10,902 nucleotides of DNA, from assembly GCA_023265735.1 (NCBI GenBank), contig JAHFSN010000031.1, forward strand, positions 1-10,902, in the 5' to 3' direction. Within the stretch, counting starts at the first letter, position 1. The number at the start of each line of letters is the position of its first letter. A program made the position numbers and the translations under genes. Below are positions 1 through 6,466 of the stretch, one piece after another. The notes under the pieces are model-generated. The model worked only from the letters and a program-made list of their open reading frames with translations, was not told the origin of the DNA and made no database searches. The DNA comes from Spirochaetaceae bacterium (GTDB lineage Bacteria; Spirochaetota; Spirochaetia; JABEVK01).

Positions 1-1
1 C

Positions 2-529
2 GTCCGGGACCTCTTCCTCATCACCCTCAAACTGATGATCTACGTGGCCAACGTCGACGAGGCGGGCCTGAAGGCCGAGCCACGCACCGTGGGCCAGCTG
101 AGGGCCGTGGCCGCCCAGGAAGGGGCCGATACCCTCGTCCTTTGCGGCAAGCTGGAGGCCGACATTGCGGGTCTCGACGACCCCGAGGAGCGCGCCTTGT
201 TCCTGGCCGAATCGGGGCTCAGCGAGTCGGGCTTGGATCGCTTGGTCCATGCGGCGTACCGGACCCTGGGGCTACGCACCTACTTCACCGCCGGAGAGAC
301 CGAGGTCCGGGCGTGGACCTTCCACGAGGGCGACCGGGCTCCCCAGGCGGCTGGGGTCATCCACAGCGACTTTGAAAAGGGATTCATCAAGGCCGAGGTG
401 TACCACTTCGACGACCTGATGGAGCTCCACTCCGAGGCCGAGATCCGGACCAAAGGCCGGCTCCGGATCGAGGGGAAGGAGTATATCGTCCAGGACGGCG
501 ACATCATGCACTTCCGGTTCAACGTGTGA
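2..529 (+). CDS. ychF: YchF/EngD ribosome-associated ATPase, C-terminal part (5' end outside window)
   Basis: This is the C-terminal half of YchF (Obg family), a P-loop NTPase that prefers ATP and binds ribosomes. The open frame runs to the left edge, so the G domain (Walker A, switch regions) is not visible; about 175 of a usual ~363 residues are here. What is seen: a segment reading LITLK then YVANVDE, the helical region with KLEADIAGLDDPEER, the LSESGLDRLVHAAY segment, and the full TGS-like domain with TYFTAGETEVRAW, the APQAAGVIHSDFEKGFIKAEV block and the family-typical ending VQDGDIMHFRFNV before TGA. These blocks are highly characteristic of YchF. The family usually has Pro after the Lys of 'LTKP'; Leu is seen here, a minor change. 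The last codons and the stop lie inside the left arm of a large inverted repeat. It is a housekeeping gene, and nothing links it to the sugar genes downstream. Confidence 0.96.
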   Translation, partial: VRDLFLITLKLMIYVANVDEAGLKAEPRTVGQLRAVAAQEGADTLVLCGKLEADIAGLDDPEERALFLAESGLSESGLDRLVHAAYRTLGLRTYFTAGETEVRAWTFHEGDRAPQAAGVIHSDFEKGFIKAEVYHFDDLMELHSEAEIRTKGRLRIEGKEYIVQDGDIMHFRFNV

Positions 530-642
530 TCTCGCCGACCTGGCGTCGTCTCGGTCGGCTCCGGTCCTCGGCGTACTTCCAGTACGCCTGTGGTCCTCGC
601 TCTCCCTCGACTTAGCCAGCTCGACGATCTCACACGTTGAAC
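517..642. repeat. Long imperfect inverted repeat spanning the ychF stop codon
   Basis: Two arms of about 60 bases face each other around the perfect core GGCGTACT-TCC-AGTACGCC (570-588). The outermost 13 bases are also perfect: GTTCAACGTGTGA (517-529, encoding the FNV-stop end of YchF) matches TCACACGTTGAAC (630-642) in inverted orientation. Between core and ends the arms agree only partly, for example CTGGC near 543 against GCCAG near 615 and GGTCCTC at 563-569 against its imperfect partner near 591. A transcript could fold into a hairpin of roughly 125 nt. No T-tract follows, so it is not a standard intrinsic terminator. It may act as an mRNA 3'-end structure, be a mobile REP-like palindrome, or be an inverted duplication that copied the end of ychF. 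The structure is read directly from the sequence; its role is unknown. Confidence 0.7.
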
Positions 643-905
643 GCCTGGTGGGCGATCGCTTTGCTCCGCCGGGTTGCTATGCCATCGTGCCATCGCTTCG
701 CTCGGCACAGCGGCTAGGGGTGCGGTCGCTGCGCTCCGCGGGTGTGTGGAGCTGCGGCCATCGCTTCGCTCGGCACGGTCGCATTCGCTTCGCTCCGCGG
801 GGTGGTAGGCGAGTGGTTTGGCGGGAGAGGCGCGCCATCGCTTCGCTTGGCGGGTGGGAGGCAATCGCTTCGCTCTGCCTTGGGTGGATATAGAGGAGTT
901 GGGGT
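530..905. other. 376-bp gene-free region between ychF and the TPR gene
   Basis: I find no credible gene here. Open frames on both strands translate into repetitive Arg/Ser/Ala-rich strings with no domain-like features, and they arise from the repeats. The left third (to 642) is the large inverted repeat and the remainder (654-878) holds the seven-copy motif. The only clear expression signal is the ribosome-binding site GAGGAG (893-898) before the TPR gene's ATG at 906. A TATAGA at 889-894 resembles a -10 box but has no good -35 partner, so I do not call a promoter. Confidence 0.6.
654..878. repeat. Seven degenerate copies of a ~16-bp motif, consensus ATCGCTTCGCTCSGC
   Basis: Copies lie at about 654-670, 691-706, 723-739, 759-774, 782-798, 836-851 and 862-878, all in the same orientation. 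The copies at 691-706 and 759-774 are identical, and the match extends into flanking GCC and AC on both sides (689-708 and 757-776). Other copies vary at one to four positions (CTTTGCTCC, CTGCGCTCC, CTTCGCTTG, CTTCGCTCT). Spacing is irregular (about 25-50 bp centre to centre), so this is not a CRISPR or a simple tandem array. Some copies are flanked by short complementary bases such as GTGCC (687-691) and GGCAC (704-708), giving small potential hairpins. Origin and function are not known to me. Confidence 0.75.
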
Positions 906-1658
906 ATGGGGCTTTTAGTGCTGGGGGGCGTGGTTCTGCTCGCCTTGGCGGTGTACCTCTGGTGGAATCGATCGGCTTTGTATGTGGCTTCGGCGACCCG
1001 GGCGTTTGGCCGGGGGGACGAGGGGCGCACGTTGGCTTTGTTTGCGAAGGCAGAGGCGGCGGGGCGGCTTAGCGTGGACGCGACGGTCAGTTACGCCTAC
1101 CTGGCCTTGAAGCACGGATTGGTGGAGACGGCCGAGGAACTGCTGGTCCGGGCCCTGGACCACGGGCGGCGCGGGCGGGCCCTGAACGAGAGACAGCGGC
1201 GGCTGGTGGAAACGTACCGGGCGCTGGTGCTGTGGAAGCGGGGGCGGCTCGACGACGCGGTGGCCCTGCTGGAGGGACTCCTGGACCAGGGGTACCGGAC
1301 CACGGCGGTCTACGGCAACCTGGGGTATTTCCTGACCCTTCAGAAGCGGTGGGACCGGGCCGAGGAGGTTTGCCGGGAGGCCGAGTCCTGGGACCCGGAC
1401 GGCAAGGTTATCCTCGACAACTTGGGCGGGCTGCTCCTGGCCCAGGAGCGCTGGGTCGAGGCGGCCGAGGTGTACGATCGGCTCTTGGCCCTGGACCCCA
1501 GTTTTCCCGAGGCCTGGGCCGGGGCGGGATGGGCGGCCTTCCGTACGGGCCACCCGGCCGAGGCCCGACGACGGTGGACCCGGGCCCTGGAGCTTCCCTT
1601 CCATTCCCTCACCACTGCGACCAAGGAAGACCTGGAAACCGCTTTGGCCATGGTATAA
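906..1658 (+). CDS. Membrane-anchored TPR-repeat protein
   Basis: This 250-residue protein has one N-terminal hydrophobic helix (residues ~2-20, LLVLGGVVLLALAVYLWW) followed by a helical-repeat domain. Repeats resembling TPRs can be seen at about 59-88, 98-130, 134-165, 166-199 and 200-232; the best are NLGYFLTLQKRWDRAEEV, NLGGLLLAQERWVEAAEVY...LDPSFPEAW and the final AGWAAFRTGHPAEARRRWTRAL. TPRs bind other proteins, so this is probably a scaffold. With only three residues before the helix the topology cannot be fixed, though a cytoplasmic TPR domain is also possible. The ATG at 906 is preceded by GAGGAG at 893-898. The stop lies 9 bp before the histidine kinase start, which suggests co-transcription and perhaps a link to the sensor, but that is inferred from position only. 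No enzyme motif is seen. Confidence 0.85.
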   Translation: MGLLVLGGVVLLALAVYLWWNRSALYVASATRAFGRGDEGRTLALFAKAEAAGRLSVDATVSYAYLALKHGLVETAEELLVRALDHGRRGRALNERQRRLVETYRALVLWKRGRLDDAVALLEGLLDQGYRTTAVYGNLGYFLTLQKRWDRAEEVCREAESWDPDGKVILDNLGGLLLAQERWVEAAEVYDRLLALDPSFPEAWAGAGWAAFRTGHPAEARRRWTRALELPFHSLTTATKEDLETALAMV

Positions 1659-1659
1659 T
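1651..1659 (+). promoter_or_regulatory. Extended -10 element TGGTATAAT at the start of the kinase gene
   Basis: The sequence TGGTATAAT is a perfect extended -10 (TGnTATAAT). The TAA stop codon of the TPR gene (1656-1658) lies within it. The -35 region (around 1631-1636, CCTGGA) is poor, which extended -10 promoters tolerate. Transcription would start near 1665-1667, one to three bases before the GTG at 1668, giving a leaderless or nearly leaderless kinase mRNA. A consensus box in such GC-rich sequence is uncommon, but a chance match at the end of a coding region remains possible. Confidence 0.4.
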
Positions 1660-1667
1660 CGGGCATC

Positions 1668-3386
1668 GTGCGGCCCCGGCGGAGCATCAGGACCCAGTTT
1701 CTTCTTTCGCTTCTCCTCGTCCTTCTGATTCCTGTGGCCCTGCTGGGGGTCTTGAGTCCCCTCTTCTACACCAAAACCGTCGAGGACCTGACGGTCAATT
1801 CCAGTTTCGAGATGATTGGCCAGGTCAACCGCAACCTCGACCAGGTCTTTCTCAAGCTCGAGCAGCTGATGACGCTGACCTCGAAGGTGCCCGACGTGGC
1901 TGCGTTTCTGGCCGGACGGAGGGGAAGCGAGGTCGGGGTCCAGGGGTACCTCGCGGCCCTGAAGGACAGCCATCCCGAGATCACCGGCGCCGTCATCCTC
2001 AACGGCCAGGACCGCACCGAGTTCTTCGACTTCAAGCGCATCACCCGTGACCCCCTTCTGTGGGAATCGTGGGCCCGCTTGGCCCTGGCCGACCCGGCCA
2101 AGATGCACATCCTCGCCCGGCCCATCGGCCGCAACCTGTTGAGCCGCCGGACCATGGGCGACAACGTGGTCTCCATCATCAAGGCCTTTCCCCCCGGAGT
2201 GCTCCTCCTCGACGTTCACCTGAAGACCATCGAAAAGGTGTTCAGCACGGTGCGCCCCGGTACCCTGGGATTTCTGTTCCTGGCCGATCCGTCGGGCGAC
2301 GTGGTGTACGCCCCGGTGAACCCCCTGGTGTACCGCATCCCTTCCTCGTTCCTAAAGGAAGGGCGGCCCCGGTCGCTCTTCTCCATCGACGGCCGTATCT
2401 ACCAGGTTCTCCAGACTCCCTCGTCGTACACGGGGCTTTCGACGGTGGCGGTCTACAGCCTCGACGAAGCCTTGGGCGGAGTCAGGCTCCTCCTCCTGTT
2501 CGCCTTCCTCATCGCCGCCGTGACCTTCGGCCTGGCCATCGGCGTGTCGTTCTGGGTCTCGGCCGGCATCGCCCGGCCCATCGTGAAATTGCGGCGGCTC
2601 ATGGAGGAGGCCGAGACGGGCAACCTCGACGTGCGGTTCCCCGATCCGCCCAACGACGAAGTGGGCCGCCTGGGGCAAAGCTTCAACACCATGATTGGCG
2701 AGATCCAGAAGCTCCTCGACCAGGTCTACGAGGAACAGCAGAAGAAACGGGAGGCTGAATTCCGCATCCTCCAGGCCCAGATCAAACCGCACTTCCTCTA
2801 CAACACCCTCGACACCATCCACTGGATGGCCCAGGAGAAGGGGGCTCAGGACATCGTGGGTATCGTCGACGCCCTGACCCGGCTCTTCCGCATCAGCCTC
2901 AGCAAGGGCCGCGATGTCATCCGGTTGGAGGAGGAGCTGGAGCACGTGACCAGCTACCTGGTCATCCAGAAGATCCGGTACCTGGGTAAGTTCGATTACT
3001 TGATCGATGTGGACCCCACCCTGCTGTCAATGCCCGTGGTGAAGCTCACGCTGCAACCCCTGGTGGAGAACGCCCTCTACCACGGCATCAAGGAGAAGGT
3101 GGGCCACGGCACCCTGACCGTCTCGGCCCGGAAGGACGGCCACGTTCTCATCCTGACGGTCAAGGACGACGGGGCCGGCATGGACGCCGCGGCCCTGGTC
3201 AACCTGGAACGAAACCTGGGGACGGGGGAGGACTCCAGCCAAAAGGGGTTCGGAGTCTTCAGCGTCCACCATCGCATCCGGCTGGTCTTCGGCGAAGGGT
3301 GGGGATTGTCGTACGAGAGCACCCTGGGCCAGGGGACGACGGTCACCGTCCGCCAACCCCTGGTCCCCGAAGGAGAGTTCGCATGA
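1668..3386 (+). CDS. YesM/LytS-like membrane sensor histidine kinase
   Basis: This 572-residue kinase probably senses an extracytoplasmic signal and phosphorylates the regulator encoded next. Order of parts: a short basic N-terminus (RPRRSIRTQ), TM1 (~11-33), an extracytoplasmic domain of ~235 residues resembling Cache sensors, TM2 (~273-300), a HAMP linker (~302-352 with DEVGRLGQSFNTM), and the His_kinase domain with QAQIKPHFLYNTLD, where H375 is the expected phospho-acceptor. The ATPase domain follows: N-box LVENALYHGI (N468), G1 box DDGAGM (500-505) and G2 box GFGVFSVHHRIRLVFG (from 527). All catalytic boxes look intact. The GTG at 1668 is the only standard start between the in-frame TAA at 1656 and TM1, and it has no Shine-Dalgarno sequence. 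The stop overlaps the next gene's start (ATGA). The ligand is unknown; the neighbours point to a sugar or a sugar-loaded binding protein. Confidence 0.93.
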   Translation: MRPRRSIRTQFLLSLLLVLLIPVALLGVLSPLFYTKTVEDLTVNSSFEMIGQVNRNLDQVFLKLEQLMTLTSKVPDVAAFLAGRRGSEVGVQGYLAALKDSHPEITGAVILNGQDRTEFFDFKRITRDPLLWESWARLALADPAKMHILARPIGRNLLSRRTMGDNVVSIIKAFPPGVLLLDVHLKTIEKVFSTVRPGTLGFLFLADPSGDVVYAPVNPLVYRIPSSFLKEGRPRSLFSIDGRIYQVLQTPSSYTGLSTVAVYSLDEALGGVRLLLLFAFLIAAVTFGLAIGVSFWVSAGIARPIVKLRRLMEEAETGNLDVRFPDPPNDEVGRLGQSFNTMIGEIQKLLDQVYEEQQKKREAEFRILQAQIKPHFLYNTLDTIHWMAQEKGAQDIVGIVDALTRLFRISLSKGRDVIRLEEELEHVTSYLVIQKIRYLGKFDYLIDVDPTLLSMPVVKLTLQPLVENALYHGIKEKVGHGTLTVSARKDGHVLILTVKDDGAGMDAAALVNLERNLGTGEDSSQKGFGVFSVHHRIRLVFGEGWGLSYESTLGQGTTVTVRQPLVPEGEFA

Positions 3387-4591
3387 CCCGATTCCTCATC
3401 GCCGACGATGAGCCCCAGATCCGTCGGGGCCTTCGGGGTCTGGTCACGCAGATCACCGAAGGGGAGGCCGAGTTCATCGAAGCCGAGGACGGTGTGGAAG
3501 CCTACGACAAGGCCGTGGCCGAGTTCCCCGACATCCTCCTCCTCGACATCCACATGCCGCGCCTCCGGGGACTCGACCTGGTGGAGAAGCTGGGGACCCT
3601 GGGCAGGGACTGGATCATCATCGTTATCACCGGCCACGACGAGTTTGAATACGCCCGGACGGCCCTCAGCCTGCGGGTGTTCGACTTTCTCCTCAAACCC
3701 GTCCCCGAGGCCCAGTTTCGCACGGTGGTGGCCCGGGCCCGCAGCGAGCTCGAGAAGCGGCGCGAGGAGAGGCGGTTCGTCGACTGGTCCAAGGACAGGC
3801 TTGTCCAGCAGCGGGGAGTCTTTCGGGAGACCCTGCTCCAGGACTGGATCGAGGGGCGCCTTTCCCTGGGCGACTTCGAGAAATCGGCGACATACCTCGA
3901 ACTGAGGGTGCCCGAGAGGCCCTCCCTGCTCCTTTTGGCATTTACCGACCGAGCCCCCGGTTCCCCGGGGACCTGGCTCAGCGCCGAGCGAAACCGGTTC
4001 TACGCCGCGGCTCGCCAGACCGTCCTGGCCTACCCGGGGGCCTTGGCCTTCGAGGACACCCGGCACAATGTCGTCCTCATCGTGGATCGGGACGCCACGG
4101 GGGGATGGAAGGCCATGGCCGAACTGCTGGCCGAGACCCTGAGGGAGCTCTCCGGTACTCTGCCCCCCATCGAAGGGTTGGACCGGGAGACGGCCTCCGA
4201 GCTTCCCGACGCCTGGAGCGTCCTGGTGGGGCTCTTGGCCACCGACCGGGCCGAGGGCGGTTTGGTCCAGGGGGCCCGGACCTACCTTGAGGGTCACTAC
4301 CGCGATCCCGATCTCTCCCTGGAAACCGTCGCCGACCACCTGCGGGTCACCCCCAACTACCTGAGCCGCCTCCTCAAGGGGGCCACCGGTCGCTCCTTTG
4401 TCAACTTCCTGTGCTACCTGCGCATGGAGAAGGCGAAGGTCTTCCTCGAAGACCCCCGGCTTCGGATCGCCGAGGTGGCCGAGCGGGTGGGCTACCGGGA
4501 CCAGAACTACTTCTGCCGGCACTTCAAGACGGTGACGGGCCGAACCCCAAAGGCCTGGAGAAACGATCCCGAAGGGGAGGGTGACCAATGA
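3383..4591 (+). CDS. YesN-like response regulator with AraC-type DNA-binding domain
   Basis: This is the cytoplasmic partner of the kinase encoded just upstream; 402 residues. The receiver domain (1-~120) has acidic residues D8/D9, phospho-acceptor D55 in ILLLDIHMPR, T83 in VITGHDEFEYA and K105 in FLLKPV, so phosphorylation should be normal. A middle region (~125-290) has no motif I recognise, as is usual for YesN proteins. The C-terminal ~100 residues form two AraC helix-turn-helix motifs: SLETVADHLRVTPNYLSRLLK and the signature region IAEVAERVGYRDQNYFCRHFK, followed by VTGRTPKAWR. The ATG at 3383 is chosen because MTRFLIADDE starts the receiver directly, AGGAGAG (3371-3377) is well placed and the start overlaps the kinase stop; the frame stays open further upstream but has no better start. 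Likely target (inferred): the promoter of the sugar transporter at 6328-6466. Confidence 0.94.
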   Translation: MTRFLIADDEPQIRRGLRGLVTQITEGEAEFIEAEDGVEAYDKAVAEFPDILLLDIHMPRLRGLDLVEKLGTLGRDWIIIVITGHDEFEYARTALSLRVFDFLLKPVPEAQFRTVVARARSELEKRREERRFVDWSKDRLVQQRGVFRETLLQDWIEGRLSLGDFEKSATYLELRVPERPSLLLLAFTDRAPGSPGTWLSAERNRFYAAARQTVLAYPGALAFEDTRHNVVLIVDRDATGGWKAMAELLAETLRELSGTLPPIEGLDRETASELPDAWSVLVGLLATDRAEGGLVQGARTYLEGHYRDPDLSLETVADHLRVTPNYLSRLLKGATGRSFVNFLCYLRMEKAKVFLEDPRLRIAEVAERVGYRDQNYFCRHFKTVTGRTPKAWRNDPEGEGDQ

Positions 4592-6327
4592 GGCGTCTCG
4601 TCCTTTGGGCCGTCCTCGTCCTGGGGCTCAGCGGGTGCTCCCAGGTGGACGCCCCGGTGAAGTACCTGATCGGGGTCAGCCAAGCCAACCTCAGCGAACC
4701 CTGGCGGATCAGCATGACCGACGAGATCCAGCGTCAGGCGGCCCTCCACCCCGAGCTGCGCATCATCGTGGCCGACGCCTCGGATTCCCTGGGGAAGCAG
4801 ATTGGCGACGTGGAAAAGTTCGAGGGCCTGGGCATCGACCTCCTCATCATCTCTCCCCTGGAGTCCGAGGCCATTACGCCCACCCTGACCCGGGTCTACC
4901 AGTCCTTCCCCGTCATCGTCCTCAACCGTTCGGTGGATGACGACGACTACACGTTGTTCATCGGCCCGGACAACGCCCGGATCGGTCAGGAGGCCGGGCG
5001 CTTCGTGGCCCGAACCCTCAAGGTGACCGGCGGCCGGGTCCTCGAGGTCCTGGGCCGAAGCGGGTCGCCGCCCACCCTGGAACGCGCCGAGGCCTTCCGG
5101 CAGGAGATCGCCCGCAACCCCCTGATCACCCTCCAGAGCCCCGTCTTGGCGAATTGGCTGAGGGACGGCGCCGAAGACCTGGTGCTGGAGCGGCTACGGG
5201 CCGACGAGGCTCCGCGGGTCATCTTTGCCCACAACGACGCCATGGCCTACGGAGCGTGGCTGGCGGCCGAGCGGCTGGGCCTTTCCAAGCGCATCACCTT
5301 CCTGGGAGTCGATGGGCTTCCCGGTCCCCGGGGGGGCCTCGAGATGCTCCGGTCGGGCATCCTCGACGGCACCTTCCTGTCGCCCACGGGGGGCAAGGAA
5401 GCCGTGGAGTACGCCCTAGCCCTGCTCCACCACGAGGGGGAACAACCCAAGAAGGTCATCTTGGGGACGCGGTTCCTCACCCTGGCCGACCTGGACCCCC
5501 AGGCAACCAAGGCCGCCCCGGGGCGATCCCGGGTCATCGGGTATTCCTCGTCGTCGGGAAACGACTGGTCGAAGCGGCTGCGGGAATCGGTCCGCAGCGC
5601 CCTTCGGGCCAAGGGCTGGTCCCTCGTCGACCTGAAGGATGAGACGCCCGCCCTTCCGGCCGGCTTGGACGCCGTCGTCATCGAGAGTACCGAACGCCGG
5701 ATCGAAGACCGGCGCCGCCGGGAGGCCGTCGAGATCGAGGCCCAGTCCCGGGGTCTTCCCTCGTTCCTCATCGGGCCCCAACCCCTGTCCGGAGACGGGG
5801 GCTGGTCCTTGGCCCTCGGGCCCGACCCCTTCGAGGAGGGGCGGCGGGCCGGACGCTGGCTGGCCGACCAGACGCTGATCCGCATCGTGGCCCTGGAAGA
5901 TCCCCCCGAAGTCGGGGCACCGGAGCTCACAGAAGGCTTGGGCGAAGGACTGAAGGAACGCGAGGGGCTTCCGGTGGCCTTCCGAAGGCCGACCGACGGC
6001 ACCCGGCGCGGCGCCCAGGCGACCGTGGCCGAACTTCTGGCCTCGGGTCAGAAGTTCGACGCCGTGTTCGCGCCCTCCGACGAGGCCATCTTGGGGACCC
6101 TCGACGCCCTGAGGGCGGCCAAGGTGACCCCCGGTCGAGACGTCAAGATCGCCGGCATTGGAGGGTCGCCCGAGGTGCTCGAGCTCCTGAAATCGGGGGC
6201 CGTTTCCTGCGTGGTCCGAAATCCCTGGGACCTGGGGGCCCTGCTTCAAGCCGACGTGGCCCAGGCCCTGGCCGAACCCGGAGTGCCTCGCCGGCTGGTC
6301 ACCAGCCACGAGGTCCTCACGAAATGA
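4588..6327 (+). CDS. Lipoprotein with two tandem periplasmic sugar-binding (PBP type I) domains
   Basis: This 579-residue protein starts with a lipoprotein signal (MRRLVLWAVLVLGLSGC); the lipobox LSGC puts lipidated Cys at 17, so it should be anchored in a membrane facing the periplasm. Domain 1 (~25-305) is a clear Peripla_BP_4/RbsB-type fold: YLIGVSQANLSEPW, LLIISPLESEAITP, FPVIVLNR, FIGPDNARIGQEAG, VIFAHNDAMAYGAW and TFLGVDGLPG. Domain 2 (~314-579) restarts the same pattern with VIGYSSSSGNDWSKRLRESV and ends with VFAPSDEAILGTLDALR and VKIAGIGGSPEVLELLKSG, but is more diverged. Ordinary binding proteins are ~320-350 residues with one domain. The gene overlaps the regulator's stop (ATGA) with GGGGAGG (4574-4580) as ribosome-binding site. 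Its place in the kinase-regulator operon, apart from the transporter's own binding protein, suggests a sensor accessory that presents ligand to the kinase, like XylFII with LytS. That role is inference. Confidence 0.88.
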   Translation: MRRLVLWAVLVLGLSGCSQVDAPVKYLIGVSQANLSEPWRISMTDEIQRQAALHPELRIIVADASDSLGKQIGDVEKFEGLGIDLLIISPLESEAITPTLTRVYQSFPVIVLNRSVDDDDYTLFIGPDNARIGQEAGRFVARTLKVTGGRVLEVLGRSGSPPTLERAEAFRQEIARNPLITLQSPVLANWLRDGAEDLVLERLRADEAPRVIFAHNDAMAYGAWLAAERLGLSKRITFLGVDGLPGPRGGLEMLRSGILDGTFLSPTGGKEAVEYALALLHHEGEQPKKVILGTRFLTLADLDPQATKAAPGRSRVIGYSSSSGNDWSKRLRESVRSALRAKGWSLVDLKDETPALPAGLDAVVIESTERRIEDRRRREAVEIEAQSRGLPSFLIGPQPLSGDGGWSLALGPDPFEEGRRAGRWLADQTLIRIVALEDPPEVGAPELTEGLGEGLKEREGLPVAFRRPTDGTRRGAQATVAELLASGQKFDAVFAPSDEAILGTLDALRAAKVTPGRDVKIAGIGGSPEVLELLKSGAVSCVVRNPWDLGALLQADVAQALAEPGVPRRLVTSHEVLTK

Positions 6328-6349
6328 TCAGAGTCTCCCCCCGCTTGTG

Positions 6350-6365
6350 AGCACCAAATTGTGCT
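6350..6365. promoter_or_regulatory. Candidate operator: AGCAC-N6-GTGCT inverted repeat
   Basis: A perfect 5-bp inverted repeat (6350-6354 and 6361-6365) lies ~100 bp upstream of the ChvE-like gene, in the 139-bp gap after the sensory operon. TTGTG also occurs twice here in direct orientation (6345 and 6359). I find no convincing sigma-70 -35/-10 pair in 6328-6466, consistent with a promoter that needs an activator such as the adjacent AraC-type regulator. The site is short and could be chance. Confidence 0.3.
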
Positions 6366-6434
6366 AAAGAGTGTGGAAACTTGCTGGTAGCCTGACTCGA
6401 AAGGGTGGGTTTAGGCTGATCCGGTTACCAAAGT

Positions 6435-6453
6435 GGACCCCGTATGGGTGTCC
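6435..6453 (+). promoter_or_regulatory. Small 5'-leader hairpin just upstream of the chvE-like ribosome-binding site
   Basis: GGAC+CCC (6435-6441) can pair with GGG+GTCC (6446-6453, T6449 bulged) around a GTAT loop. It ends two bases before AAAAGGAG, the strong ribosome-binding site (AAGGAG at 6456-6461) of the ATG at 6467. It leaves the Shine-Dalgarno free and could protect the mRNA 5' end of a highly expressed gene; this role is inferred. Confidence 0.4.
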
Positions 6454-6466
6454 AAAAGGAGATGGT

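Noticed and set aside
654..878. CRISPR array
   Set aside because: Repeats are too short and degenerate, spacing is irregular and no cas genes are present.
280..893. Possible small genes in the ychF-TPR gap on either strand
   Set aside because: Their translations simply reflect the ATCGCTTCGCTC repeats (strings such as IASL, RFAP, SLRSA) and the inverted repeat. No ribosome-binding site or domain supports them.
915..2219. 434-codon open frame on the minus strand
   Set aside because: It is antisense to the TPR and kinase genes. Its translation is Gly/Pro/Gln-rich with no domain pattern, whereas the plus-strand frames are clear family members. It is a by-product of high GC.
3299..3382. Upstream start for the response regulator
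   Set aside because: The extension lies inside the kinase G2/C-terminal coding region and would add 28 residues before a complete receiver domain. The ATG at 3383 has AGGAGAG and an ATGA overlap.
3077..4588. 503-codon open frame on the minus strand
   Set aside because: It is antisense to the kinase end and the regulator; the composition is shadow-like and no motif is seen.
6371..6466. Upstream start for the ChvE-like protein
   Set aside because: It would bury the signal peptide 32 residues in. The ATG at 6467 has a strong ribosome-binding site and a textbook leader.
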